Part shown: positions 20,292 to 29,834 of the stretch, piece after piece
Layout of the letters: each line of letters begins with the position of its first letter
Position numbering within the stretch: position 1 is the first letter of the stretch
DNA from: Rosellinia necatrix
Lineage: Eukaryota > Ascomycota > Sordariomycetes > Xylariales > Xylariaceae
Assembly (NCBI GenBank): GCA_021209875.1
Contig: JAGYVD010000003.1
Coordinates: 4,402,001-4,466,000 of the forward strand
Direction: 5' to 3'
Length of the DNA stretch: 64,000 nucleotides
The notes under the pieces: model-generated
Database searches by the model: none
Told to the model about the DNA's origin: nothing
Seen by the model: the letters and a program-made list of their open reading frames with translations, nothing else
Made by a program: the position numbers and the translations under genes

Positions 20292-22803
20292 CTAGCTCTG
20301 TTTTCTACCCAAGCGCGGTAATCTAACGGGCAATAGCAGCAAAACGCCGATCAACGCAACACCCACGCAAACCAAGAACGTAGCCCTGCAGGCGGCCTCA
20401 TAGCTCATGACGACCTGGTCTTTCGTCGGGCCATCAGGCAGCTGTGACACGGCCTCGATGTTACTGCGGACGCGCTCGACGAGGTCCCTCTTCCACGCCT
20501 CGCCGTCCTCCCCGGGTCTGGCGGGGGCCGGGACGACGAAGGCGCGGAGGTAGCGCAGGAGGGCGTTCTGGAAGACGAGGCTGGAGCCGGCGACGCCGAG
20601 GACGTTGCCGAGGGAGCGCCAGAGCTGGAGGGCGGCGGTGACGACGGCCTGGTCGCGGGGCGGCGAGGCGGCGAGCACGGCGACGAAGGAGCCCGGGAAC
20701 TGCAGGCCCTGGCCGGCGGCGAAGGGCGCGAGCGCCGCCAGGCACGCCCACGCGGGCCACGCGCGCCGCTGCGCCGCCAGCACCGCCGACCCGGCCGCGA
20801 ACAGCACCGCCCCGCTGAGCAGCGGCCACGCGAGGCGGCCCGTCCGCGTGATCAGGAGGCCCGTCGCCGCCCCCGTCGCCGACGCCACGACCGTCGGCAC
20901 CAGCAGGTACAGGCCCGACTGCGTCGCGGACTTGAGGAGGACTGCGCGGATGAAGAGCGGGCTTTCGGAGTACGGGAAAAGAGAGAAAATGTCAGCCGTT
21001 GCTTCTGCTCCGATATGCTATGCCATGCTATGCTTTCGTTCCTCCGCCTGTAGGCTTGGCATTCTTCTATGAATAGGGAGGAGGGGAAATTTGGACTCAC
21101 ACGTTGAATAGGATGGCGTTGAGCAGGAAGGAGCAGATGAAGTTCGAGAAGATGATATTAGCCCGCGGCGAGCTGTGGAGGAGGGCTAGGGGCATGATGG
21201 GCCGCTCGGCGCTGCGCTCGACGTAGAGGCACGCCGGGAAGCAGACGCCGAAGATCGCGAGCGAGGCGATCACGAAGGGGTGCGACCCTGAAAGTCTGTT
21301 AGTGAACCGTCGTTGTCGTCGTCTAGGGTATATACGAGCTCGCTGGACATCTTGGTGAGAGACGGAGCAGGCAGGAAGGCTGTCATTGCGAGATGGACGC
21401 AAAAGGGGCAAAACGTACACGGTAGGATATTGCCGCCGAGGTTCTATCACGCAAGATCCCCCTATCGTCAGCATGCCGTTACTATAAAATCTCAGCCCGG
21501 GATAACCCGGGCCGAGGGGAACAAGGGGGGAAAAAAAGGGGGGGGGGATATTTTGCAACTCACGAGTCCCAGGATCAGAAAGGTAGTAGACACGGTCAAT
21601 AGGGCAGAGCCGGCGAAGTCGAAGCCGCGCAGCGCCTGGACGAGCGAGCGCTTCTGGGGCTCGCGGCCGCCGCGCCGGCGCGGCAGGCCCAGGTCGGCCG
21701 GCATGGCGGTCGAGGCGGCGAGGCACAGCGCCAGCGGCAGGACCTGGATGCCGAACTCCCAGCGCCAGCCTAGCGTGTCGGCTAGCAGGCCGCCGAACGC
21801 GGCCCCCGACGCCGCGGCCATTCCGTAGACGATGTTGATGATGCTCTGGTAGATGCCCCGTCGTCTAGGGGAAGGAGGGATGTTAGTCAGCTTCACGGGG
21901 ACGGGCTCGTTCACAGTTACACGTCCCTTTCCCTCCCGCCCTCTCACGTCTTGTAACGCCAACCAATTAAACCATTGCATGTATGTTTTGCAATGGAGCA
22001 AATACACGCAAAACGAGGCAACAAGGGGAGAGAGAGGGAGAGAAAAGAGGAAAATAGACGGCGCGAAGAAGGGGAAAGGAGCAAAGGTCTTACTCGATCG
22101 GGACGCAGTCGCTGATGGCGATGGCGCCGAGGGTGACCATGCCGCCGGCGCCGAGGCCGCAGACGGCGCGGGCGGCGATGAAGCTGGCGATGCCGGGCGC
22201 GAGGGCGCACCAGACGGTGGCAGCGGCGAAGACGGCGACGCAGGCGACGTAGGGCGCGCGGCGGCCGAGGGCGTCGGACAGGCGGCCGGCCAGCGGCTGG
22301 AAGGCCGTCGACGTCAGCAGGAAGGCCGTCGTCAGCCACGACGCCGCCTGCGACGCCCCGAAGTGCGACGTGATCACCGGGTGCGACGACGCCAGGATCG
22401 TCGAGTCCACGTTCGCCATGAAGTACGTCAGCATGATCCCCCCGAACAGCACCCGGAACCGCCGCGGCTCCGTGTCCGCCAGGAACCTCTGGGGCTCGTC
22501 CTCCCCGTCCTCCTCGTCCTCCTCGTCTTCGTCTTCGTTTTCGGGTATGCCTTCTTCTGGCGACACTTCTAGAGCGGGTGTTGATCTCGGGCCACCGCAC
22601 ACACGAGACATGTCTTGTTCTGTGCCACGGTCTCCTGCATTTGGAGTGACGGTTTCATGCCGGATGTCTCGCCCATGTCGTAGAAGACAGGTGTGCTCGT
22701 CTGGTTGACCATCCTCATTTCTTGTCTCTCCGGCTTGCTGCCCATTGCACGTCATCGCGTCGTTGCCCTCTCTCTGTTGGCGTTCCCCAGTAAGTAGGGC
22801 CAA
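20292..22803 (-). CDS. MFS transporter of the DHA2 / vacuolar basic amino acid (VBA) type, five exons with a 25-nt micro-exon
   Basis: Exons 22094-22803, 21564-21864, 21419-21443, 21101-21287 and 20292-20961 give 630 residues in consistent phase. The N-terminus is hydrophilic and acidic (ENEDEDEEDEEDGEDEPQRF). Membrane helices then begin at FRVLFGGIMLTYFMANVDST, the usual DHA2 opening. GRLSDALGRR is the MFS motif A. The micro-exon joins to give LILGLNLGGNILPWSHPFVI, the usual VBA/DHA2 motif, which is lost if it is skipped. VLFNVPLF-type sequence spans the next join (FLLNAILFNVPLFIRAV). About 14 helices are expected. The likely role is export or vacuolar sequestration of small molecules such as basic amino acids; the substrate is not decided by sequence. 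The exact start is uncertain: the ATG at 22803 or a later one. Confidence 0.85.
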
Positions 22804-23374
22804 CCTTCCGTACAGGGAAACCTCTCATCAGCGCACCGCGGGGCTAAATCAAACCCCCAACTCTCATGAATCCGGAAGACAAGCCGGGTTGTGTAGCCCG
22901 ATACCGCAGTTATGGATCTTCTGGTGGCTGGTATTATTAGTCATCGGGCATACACGGCCTGCGACTGCCAATATGAGTCTCTTACGGCGTTGTAACCGGA
23001 TGTTGATGGCCAGAAGTGCATATTACCAACCCCTCAATTATGCATGTAAGTGCTTACTTATCTATATCCCGGAGACAACTATTAGGGCGGCACTGCTGCC
23101 TGCTTGTGTAGTGTAGTGTATGACCGTGAGGCGCACACACATCAATCAGTCTCCGCCAGCATGTAGATAGTCAAGTCACTTATTCGGCATATCCAAGTTG
23201 TTAATTTGCAAATTCCTCTTGGGGCAGTATTTCATTTTCTACTTAGAATACACGATCCTACAGCATCGGCGCTATTGGAGTCTCATAACCCATCTAGATA
23301 TCTATTCCACGGCTCTGGGTATTCGTTCGTCATCGTCAAACAGCCCGTCTACAAAATAGATCATATTGGATATT
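22804..23374. other. Upstream region of the MFS gene and 3' flank of the hexokinase gene
   Basis: No gene, RNA or repeat can be supported in this stretch. Confidence 0.45.
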
Positions 23375-25130
23375 TTACACATCTTTCGATTTTGTTTGCG
23401 AGGCACCACACAAGACGCCGGCGCCCGTGATTCCCCCGTCATGACAGGGACTTAGAATCAGCCGAACGGGGGCGTGCGTCCCAAATTCCGCATCAATGAT
23501 CGAATCCAAGAACAACTGGCAATCCGATAGATAGTCCTGGAAGTGTACAATGCAGCCGCCGGTGTACCCTACTACTAGATTCATCTTGTCGGTGTTTCCA
23601 TTTGTACAATTTTGGTTCGTCCCGTCATCTGGCGGCCTTGAGAGCGGGATGTCGTCAGCACATGCCAGCAGTCCTATAATGGCAGCTGCAATAAATGCCG
23701 CACCCCTAACCTCAATAGACTTGGCAATATGATATAGCGTTATAGCAATCTCTTCCGTCCATTCAATGGGTAGTTGGGAGGTGGTTGGCGGAAATTCTAC
23801 CTCAAGCTTTTGGAGTAAGGTGGACGGGTGCGGCGGTTGGTAATGGCTTAGAAAAGTCGTTGTAAGCCCAAATCGATGTAACAACTGAGGAGGTAGGTTC
23901 CCTTCCGAAAGGCCGAGGTGAGACTTTACGTAGTCCAGAAAGATGAGACGCGTCAATTCGCCTAGGTATCTTCCCGACGTCATGTATTCGAAAGGCTGGA
24001 ATCCGGGGGTCTCTCCTTCGGCATCAAGCTGGATGTCCCACTTACTGACTAGACCTAGCTTCTGTAGAGGCTCAATGGAACCGCTGATACTCCATTCGGT
24101 ATTAACTGCAATCTTGATATCCTCGACCTGGTCCTCGGCCCTAACAGTTATCTTTCCGGGTAGCTTGGCAGGGTTGAGGGTGCTTTGTCTAAGGGGAATT
24201 GTTGCGTTGGTACCTGTGCCACATATAAAACCCATTGCCGCTTTATGGTTGTGGTCTTCTTGGAACTGATAAACGAAGGAAACCAAGGTGGCGACGGCGT
24301 CATTTACTATAGCAGTGACTTTGATGCGTGGAAGATCAGGCGGTTTGGACTTTTCGTATCCATTCACCAGAAGAGTTCCCAGATCTAGCTTGGAGGTGAC
24401 GGCGAACCCTTTGCCCATTGCCATGATAGTGGCCTCTGACAACGTATGTTGCACGACAGGGAAGCTAAAGGCCACACCCATCGGAAGCTCGTCGTTTAGT
24501 TCCAAGTTCAGGGCTTCGACACCCTCTCTCACGACTTGGGCAATACAGCTACCGATCCAAGCAAACAAGGAGTCGGGGTTCTCGTTCTTGAGTGTTTCCT
24601 GGATAGGCCATGATCTCTCCAAGACTCGCCGCAGGTTGGAAGGTGCCCGGTGGTCAGAATGATTCCCGTTGATAGTAACTCCGCCACTGGAGGGAGCGCT
24701 CTCACTACCTAACAATTCAATAAATCCTACTCTTAAATTCGTGCCGCCACTATTGAACATTAGCCGGTAAATACCACCATCATGTAGCTGGCTCGTAAGA
24801 CATACATGTCTATGGCAAGATACCTGGCACGAAAATTAGCGATTTGGTGCCCGATATGCAAGTCAGATCCAGGACTTCGAAGTGGACATACCGCCCTCTT
24901 TCCCGCCCCTCTATTGGGCGTAGGATAGACTCGGATATAGGGGTTGGTAAGAATTGTGTCAAAGACTCAGCAGCCAAGTGTTGATATGTCTGGTGCAGCT
25001 CCCTAGCGAGCACGTGAGCTTTCGCCACATCGATGTGAACGGGCTCGAGAAAACGCTCCAGCATAGGTGCCATAGGTGCCATAGGAGCCAGAGTCGACAT
25101 GTTGTCTGCTGGTGCCTTATCCTGCGCCAT
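23375..25130 (-). CDS. Atypical hexokinase-family protein (XprF/HxkD-like), with an 18-nt micro-exon
   Basis: Exons 24892-25130, 24806-24823 and 23375-24749 give 543 residues. The start is the ATG at 25130 (MAQDKAPADN); a later one at 25100 (MSTLAP) is possible. The micro-exon encodes the middle of GRYLAIDIGGTNLRVGF, the phosphate-binding loop. It is flanked by introns of 68 and 56 nt (GTATGT...CCAG and GTATGT...AATAG). Hexokinase landmarks follow: MGVAFSFPVVQ, TAIVNDAVATLVSF (with the catalytic-type Asp), GFICGTGTNATI and GRYLGELTRLIF. The N-terminus FLEPVHIDVAKAH...FLPTPISES differs from glycolytic hexokinases and resembles the XprF type. In Aspergillus, that type regulates extracellular proteases in response to carbon starvation rather than feeding glycolysis. 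The family call is firm; the subfamily call is from memory. Confidence 0.8.
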
Positions 25131-25513
25131 CGATTTGCCGTGTAATGCACATATGAGCAGGTGTTGCCGTATCTGCTGTGGCTTATACCAAAAGGCGAAG
25201 ACGAATTGGTGTCTGGTTTGGTATAGATGGAAACCGGCAGTCACCAAGGCGGTTCTGAAGAACACCGGATCTCGGGACTCGATGGCAGACTTTGACTGGC
25301 CTTGTCCAGCGGTTTATATCCGCCTGGGTGTAAGGTGGTGCCTATATTAAGTATGAGCATACTCACATATAAACGACGGCTCCTTGGAAGGCTGCAGGTG
25401 TGGCAAGGGAGAAATGCCGACTCTGGGAACGTTGCAGTTGCAGGGAGGCAGGGAGGATGGTGCCAGGTACACCCTGACTGACGTGGGGATGGCTGCCAGG
25501 TCAGATCATGGTC

Positions 25514-25595
25514 TGTATGTATGTATGTATGTATGTATGTATGTATGTATATATGTATGTATGTATATATGTATGTATGTACGCACATACGAATA
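25514..25595. repeat. TATG tetranucleotide microsatellite
   Basis: About twenty units of TATG with a few TATA interruptions. It is the same motif as in the pex10 leader. Confidence 0.9.
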
Positions 25596-25690
25596 CACGT
25601 ATAATTATACGTACATACCTACATACAGTAGGTAGGTTAGGTAGGTAGTAGGTAAGGGCAGGAGGACGAGATGGTTCATAGGCCATACCA

Positions 25691-25726
25691 GAGCCAATCC
25701 TGGAGCCAATCCTGGAACCAATCCTG
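25691..25726. repeat. 12-base tandem repeat, three units
   Basis: GAGCCAATCCTG occurs twice, followed by GAACCAATCCTG. Confidence 0.85.
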
Positions 25727-26034
25727 AAGGAAGAACAAACGCAGTAATAGGGCCGGTCTACGCACCCACCTAATAGTAGTGTATATATCACGCAACACGG
25801 TATGGCGTATAGTATCCGAATGACATGTATGAAACGTGCGTAACCCGTGGGGTTGGAATATGTTTGTTTGCCTCTCTTAGGGTAGTGCGTTGTAGTCGTC
25901 GTCGTAGGGGTTGTGATGGTTACTGTGGGTGAAGTAGGTGGGTGGTGTAGTGGGCGTGGTTGGGCCTGAGTGCTGCTGTAGAGGCTCAGGGACCATCAGT
26001 CACGCCTTATTAAGATCGTATAACCGCTACTACC

Positions 26035-26134
26035 CAGGTAGGTAGCTTGGTAGGTAGATAGCTTGGTAGGTAGATAGCTTGGTAGGTAGATAGCTTGGTA
26101 GGTAGATAGCTTGGTAGGTAGCTTGGTAGGTAGC
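26035..26134. repeat. 16-base tandem repeat built on TAGG
   Basis: Four perfect units of TTGGTAGGTAGATAGC at 26047-26110 are followed by two 12-base units TTGGTAGGTAGC. The shorter units lack GATA, so the array has two related periods. Confidence 0.9.
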
Positions 26135-26962
26135 TTTCGGAAATGTTCCTCGTCCTGCGCAAACGGAAACGCTTGCGGATGGGACGGCCAGGGTGGGGGC
26201 CACGAATCAGCATTACAGATGGGCAGTTCGCAGCTATGTATCTGATGTTGTTGAAAGATTCCCGGGGAGTCCCCAGACCAGAGGTTGGTTCGAGTACAGT
26301 ATGATAACTACCTAAGCTACCTACCTACCACTATGTGTGTAACCACTCGTAGTGTATCTACCTACATACCTAAGTAGGTAAGTAGGTACTTTAAGGTACC
26401 TGGTCTGATTACTCAACACTACCTACCTAACCAAGGTGCCTATCCAAGTCTGAGGGCAGAGCCTGATTGGCTAGAGCATTCTGCTGAAAGGTCCCCATGA
26501 TGACGGACGTTGGGTCAGCTGTGCCAACATTGTGACCAGCCCGAGTGCTCAGCGAAGTACATGAAGTACCTGCATGCCTGCTCAGTGGCGCTGCCTGTCT
26601 TTAGGGGGTATCCATGCTCACTGCTAGGTATCTAGGTATCTAGGTACCTAGCAGCTGCCTTGGGATAGCCACGCCACATTTCGACGATTACACTACTGCA
26701 CGATAGGGAATAGGTACCACTTTGCCTTCATCTTCGTCTCACCATTATCATCATCATCGTCATCGTCATCATCGCAACAGCTTTGGTTTACGCTGGTGGC
26801 TTTACAATTCTCCTTGTGTCATACTTATCATTATTATGAGCTACTCGGCAACTTCCATCCGCCGTTAATACCAAATCTAATATTACTGTTCGCAAAGTCT
26901 CTAGTTATTGGCATACTAGGCGTTTATTGGGTACCTTAACCAATCCTCATAATCAGACCGCC

Positions 26963-27953
26963 ATGGCGGCCAAAATCACTCTTCCCCTCAGTGAGTAGTG
27001 CCCTCGGGTTATCGATGCCTCTCTTCAGCTGAGGCTGGCTATCGCCACCTTTCTAGATGTCTCATCGAACAGCTGGTACTTGCCGAGTTATCGGTTCTTG
27101 GCTGACGCGACTGCAGTGGAGGATAAACGACCGATACGAAACCGAACTCGTCGCCGACACCGACCCGTTTTACTGCTCTTGCTTGTTGCTACAACCCTCT
27201 ACGGTCTGTACGCCTTTGACCTATTCCCATCGTTTACAGCCACATCGTCGCCGTCTCGTACCGAAGGCAACCATGTCCCTGGGCCCCATGGCGCGAACCA
27301 TGTTACCGAACCTACTACGCCAGCCACCACTCAGGAGTTAGTCCCCTTGGAGGCGCACATAATCAGCAAATGCCCAGACACAAGGGACTGTCTCAAGGAG
27401 CTGCTTCTCCCCGCTATGATCCGAGTACACGACAAAGTGAACTTCACACTCACTTATATCGGAACCCCAACCGAAAACGACGGCGTCGAATGCAAACACG
27501 GCCCCGGAGAGTGCATGGGTAATATCATCGAGCTATGCGCCCACCACCTGTATCCGGATCCCAAGATATGGTTAGGGTTTACTATGTGCTTGACCAGGGA
27601 CTATCATTCAATTCCTGAACGCGAGCTGGTAGAAGACTGCGCGCTGGAACATGCCGTCGATTTTGAAAAGCTGAATGAATGCGCAACGAGGGATGACGGC
27701 GCTTTTGGTATGGCCATGCTACGGGCAAGCGTCCAGAGGTCTGGTAACGTACGTTCAATCCTAGTCCGTCGCAAACACATGAGATACTAACATTCTATTC
27801 GCCTAACAGCTGGGCATAAAGACGAGCTGCACGGTCCGCCTAAACGAAGAGACATACTGCGTGCGTGATGGCGGGGAATGGAAGGACTGCCCCGCCGGGC
27901 CGTCGGTCAATGACCTGGTCATCGCGATAGAGAAGAGCTACCGTTCTTCTTGA
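26963..27953 (+). CDS. GILT-family (gamma-interferon-inducible lysosomal thiol reductase-like) protein
   Basis: Three exons, 26963-26990, 27057-27748 and 27810-27953, give 287 residues. Introns are GTGAGT...TCTAG and GTACGT...AACAG, with matching phases. The start in GCCATGGCG is supported by the phase of the first join. A basic stretch precedes one membrane segment (about 47-63), suggesting a type II or signal-anchored protein. The family signature C-x-H-G-x2-E-C-x2-N-x4-C is complete (C155, C162, C170). The expected active-site region reads KCPDTRDCL, with Cys115 and Cys121 five residues apart instead of a CXXC pair. GILT enzymes reduce disulfides in acidic compartments in animals; the fungal role is unknown. 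The last 35 coding bases overlap the end of the DcpS gene on the other strand. Confidence 0.85.
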
Positions 27954-29015
27954 GAGGTTCAAATATCGCCGTCCACAATTCGGACGCTTCGCCTACTGTA
28001 TAGCTTATCGAAATATTGTCCATACCCGTCTCTTCGTCCCCTACCATATTCTCAAGCTGCTCGATGATGCTATCCAGGCCGACCGCCTTGCCTAGCGACT
28101 GCGTCGAGTTCGCCTCCAACATGACGTGCACGACGTGAATGTGGAGATGATAGTACGTCGGGTGGTAGTGGCAGAATAGCTTGATTTGGTCCTCCTCGAT
28201 CTGTGGATACGTCTTGACCGTCGCGTCGATCAGCTTGACCTTCATATGTCTGAGCCAGGGAAGGTGTTTCTTCTTCAGGTCCCGCAAGCTCCAAAGATCC
28301 CGGCGCTCGACGATGCCTAGCAAATGTAATGCCTCGATAGTTTTTTGATCCCAGTGTAGGTTGGGCAGCAACAGGAAGCCCTCGTCGCCGTCCCGCCCCA
28401 GCGGTGTCCTGTATATAACGTCGTCGACTTCCTTGCGCCCCTCAATGATGTTGTGGACCCAGTTTAGGTGACCCTGTTCGCGGTTCGCCTGCATGAGTGG
28501 CCGCACGCTGTCGCGGTATATCTGGGGCGTCTCGGTCACGAAACGAAATCCCTGACGGCTGTGCTTCTTGATGTGCTTGTCGGTACAGGGGCAAATAAGG
28601 TTGATCTTGAAGTCGGCAAACTGGTCCTTCTCGTCGTTCTTGAATACCGGGCCCCCAGAACCCAGAAACCAGGCGTAGATGTCATTGTTCCCGAGGTTCG
28701 TTATACTACGCAGATTGGTGGGCAGGGCGGACAGGTATTCGGGCGCATCGGAGAAGGGGGCCCGCTCGAGGATCAGGAGGGCAGGCTGTGAATCTACCTG
28801 GCCGTAGAGGTTGATGCGTCGGCCCGCCTCATCTGCGATAAGTCAGCTTTCGTCTGTACCCAAACGAAGCAGTGGGTTTGGTTTCGTGTTGTCCTATTTC
28901 ATTATTTCACCATTTCACTATTTCAGTATAGCTCACCTTGATTTAAGACGCGTTCGAACTGGAACTTGGGGATCAGTGCCTCGGCACGCCTCTTGCTCTC
29001 TTCGGTAGTTGCCAT
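27919..29015 (-). CDS. DcpS/Dcs1 scavenger mRNA-decapping enzyme (HIT family)
   Basis: Two exons, 28937-29015 and 27919-28832, give 330 residues. The intron is GTGAGC...CGCAG. The start ATG at 29015 opens MATTEESKRRAEALIPKFQF. Landmarks are LLILERAPFSDAPEYLSAL, NNDIYAWFLGSGG, LLLPNLHWDQKTIEALHLLG and the histidine triad in HPTYYHLHIHVVHV (HLHIHV at 255-260). DcpS hydrolyses the cap dinucleotide or short capped fragments left by 3'-5' mRNA decay, releasing m7GMP. Length is normal for the family. Its 3' coding end overlaps that of the convergent GILT gene by 35 bases, so the two mRNAs must be complementary at their ends. Confidence 0.92.
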
Positions 29016-29325
29016 AATTGAAGATGAAAGACGAGCTACCTCTAGCGATATGTTGATAGTGGCAGGCAGTGACAAATGCAGCTCGCTAACCTAGAACCCG
29101 GTGTTGATCCAGCCGCTGCCTGTTTGATTATTAGCTTGGTATCGATAGAGTTAGATAGATTGGGGCTCCCAACGGGTTGGGTACCAAGTCTATGTACTTG
29201 CAACGAACTTACCCACAGGAACGGCTGTCATCGACCCCTCAGTCGGTATGACTCGAGATCGGCGTGCATGCAGGGTCCCGTCCCGTCCCAACTACCCCGC
29301 CAAATCCCCATAGCATACCAAGGTA

Positions 29326-29350
29326 GGGGATGGGGGATGGGGGATGGGGG
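29326..29350 (+). other. G-quadruplex-type motif
   Basis: G runs of 4, 5, 5 and 5 are separated by AT, giving an unusually regular motif with two-base loops. It lies about 310 bases upstream of the minus-strand dcpS start. Confidence 0.6.
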
Positions 29351-29744
29351 ATGCAAACAGATGCAAACAGATGCAAAGCACAGTTGCATCCCTTAAGTAC
29401 CTCCAGTGCCTTGAAGATCGAAGTCGAACATTCCCCACTGTTACCTGTTTAATAACCTACCTACCTGCCTACCTACCTAGAGGTATTCAACAACCACCGT
29501 ACATACATCTATGTACTACGTCGGGACACTAAAACTACCTAGGGTCTTCATCCCACGGTTATTTCGGAAACCACCTCCCATCCTTCTCGACAGATATAGT
29601 CGGTCATTTCTTACCTATCATCTTATACACTATACTCGTCCCAAGGTCTACGATATCTCTGGGACAGCAACTGACAACCCGAACTACCTAGGTACTTAGC
29701 AATTCTCCATATCTACCTGATCAAACAAGTTATCCATGCTCAAG

Positions 29745-29834
29745 GCAGCAACGTCGAGAGCAGCAACGTCGAGAGCAGCAACTTCGAGAACAGCAACATC
29801 GAGAACAGCAACGTCGAGGGCAGCAATATCGAAC
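29745..29834 (+). repeat. 15-base tandem repeat, six units
   Basis: Units of GCAGCAACGTCGAGA with scattered changes. They lie inside a 34-codon open frame at 29736-29840 that would encode a repeated AATSR pentapeptide. Confidence 0.85.

Larger units (their letters stand above)
25131..26962. other. Repeat-rich divergent spacer between the hexokinase-like and GILT genes
   Basis: It contains a long TATG array (about 25514-25595), TAGG runs (25618-25660), three 12-base units (25691-25726), a 16-base tandem array (26035-26134), further TAGG and CCTAGG words (26310-26450, 26620-26655) and CAT-type triplets (26744-26775). No gene is seen. Confidence 0.6.

Noticed and set aside
21853..22572. Long open frame of 239 residues on the + strand opposite the MFS gene
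   Set aside because: It is the antisense of GC-rich MFS exons, with Arg/Gly/Asp-rich nonsense composition and no motif.
24750..24760. In-frame ATG giving an apparent hexokinase start with Asn in place of the loop Asp
   Set aside because: This is intron 2 sequence; splicing the 18-nt exon restores Asp-Ile-Gly-Gly.
26035..26134. Possible CRISPR-like array
   Set aside because: A tandem microsatellite with no spacers, in a eukaryotic genome.
25600..26660. Possible internal telomeric repeat
   Set aside because: The unit is TAGG, not TTAGGG, and it is dispersed in small words rather than one array.
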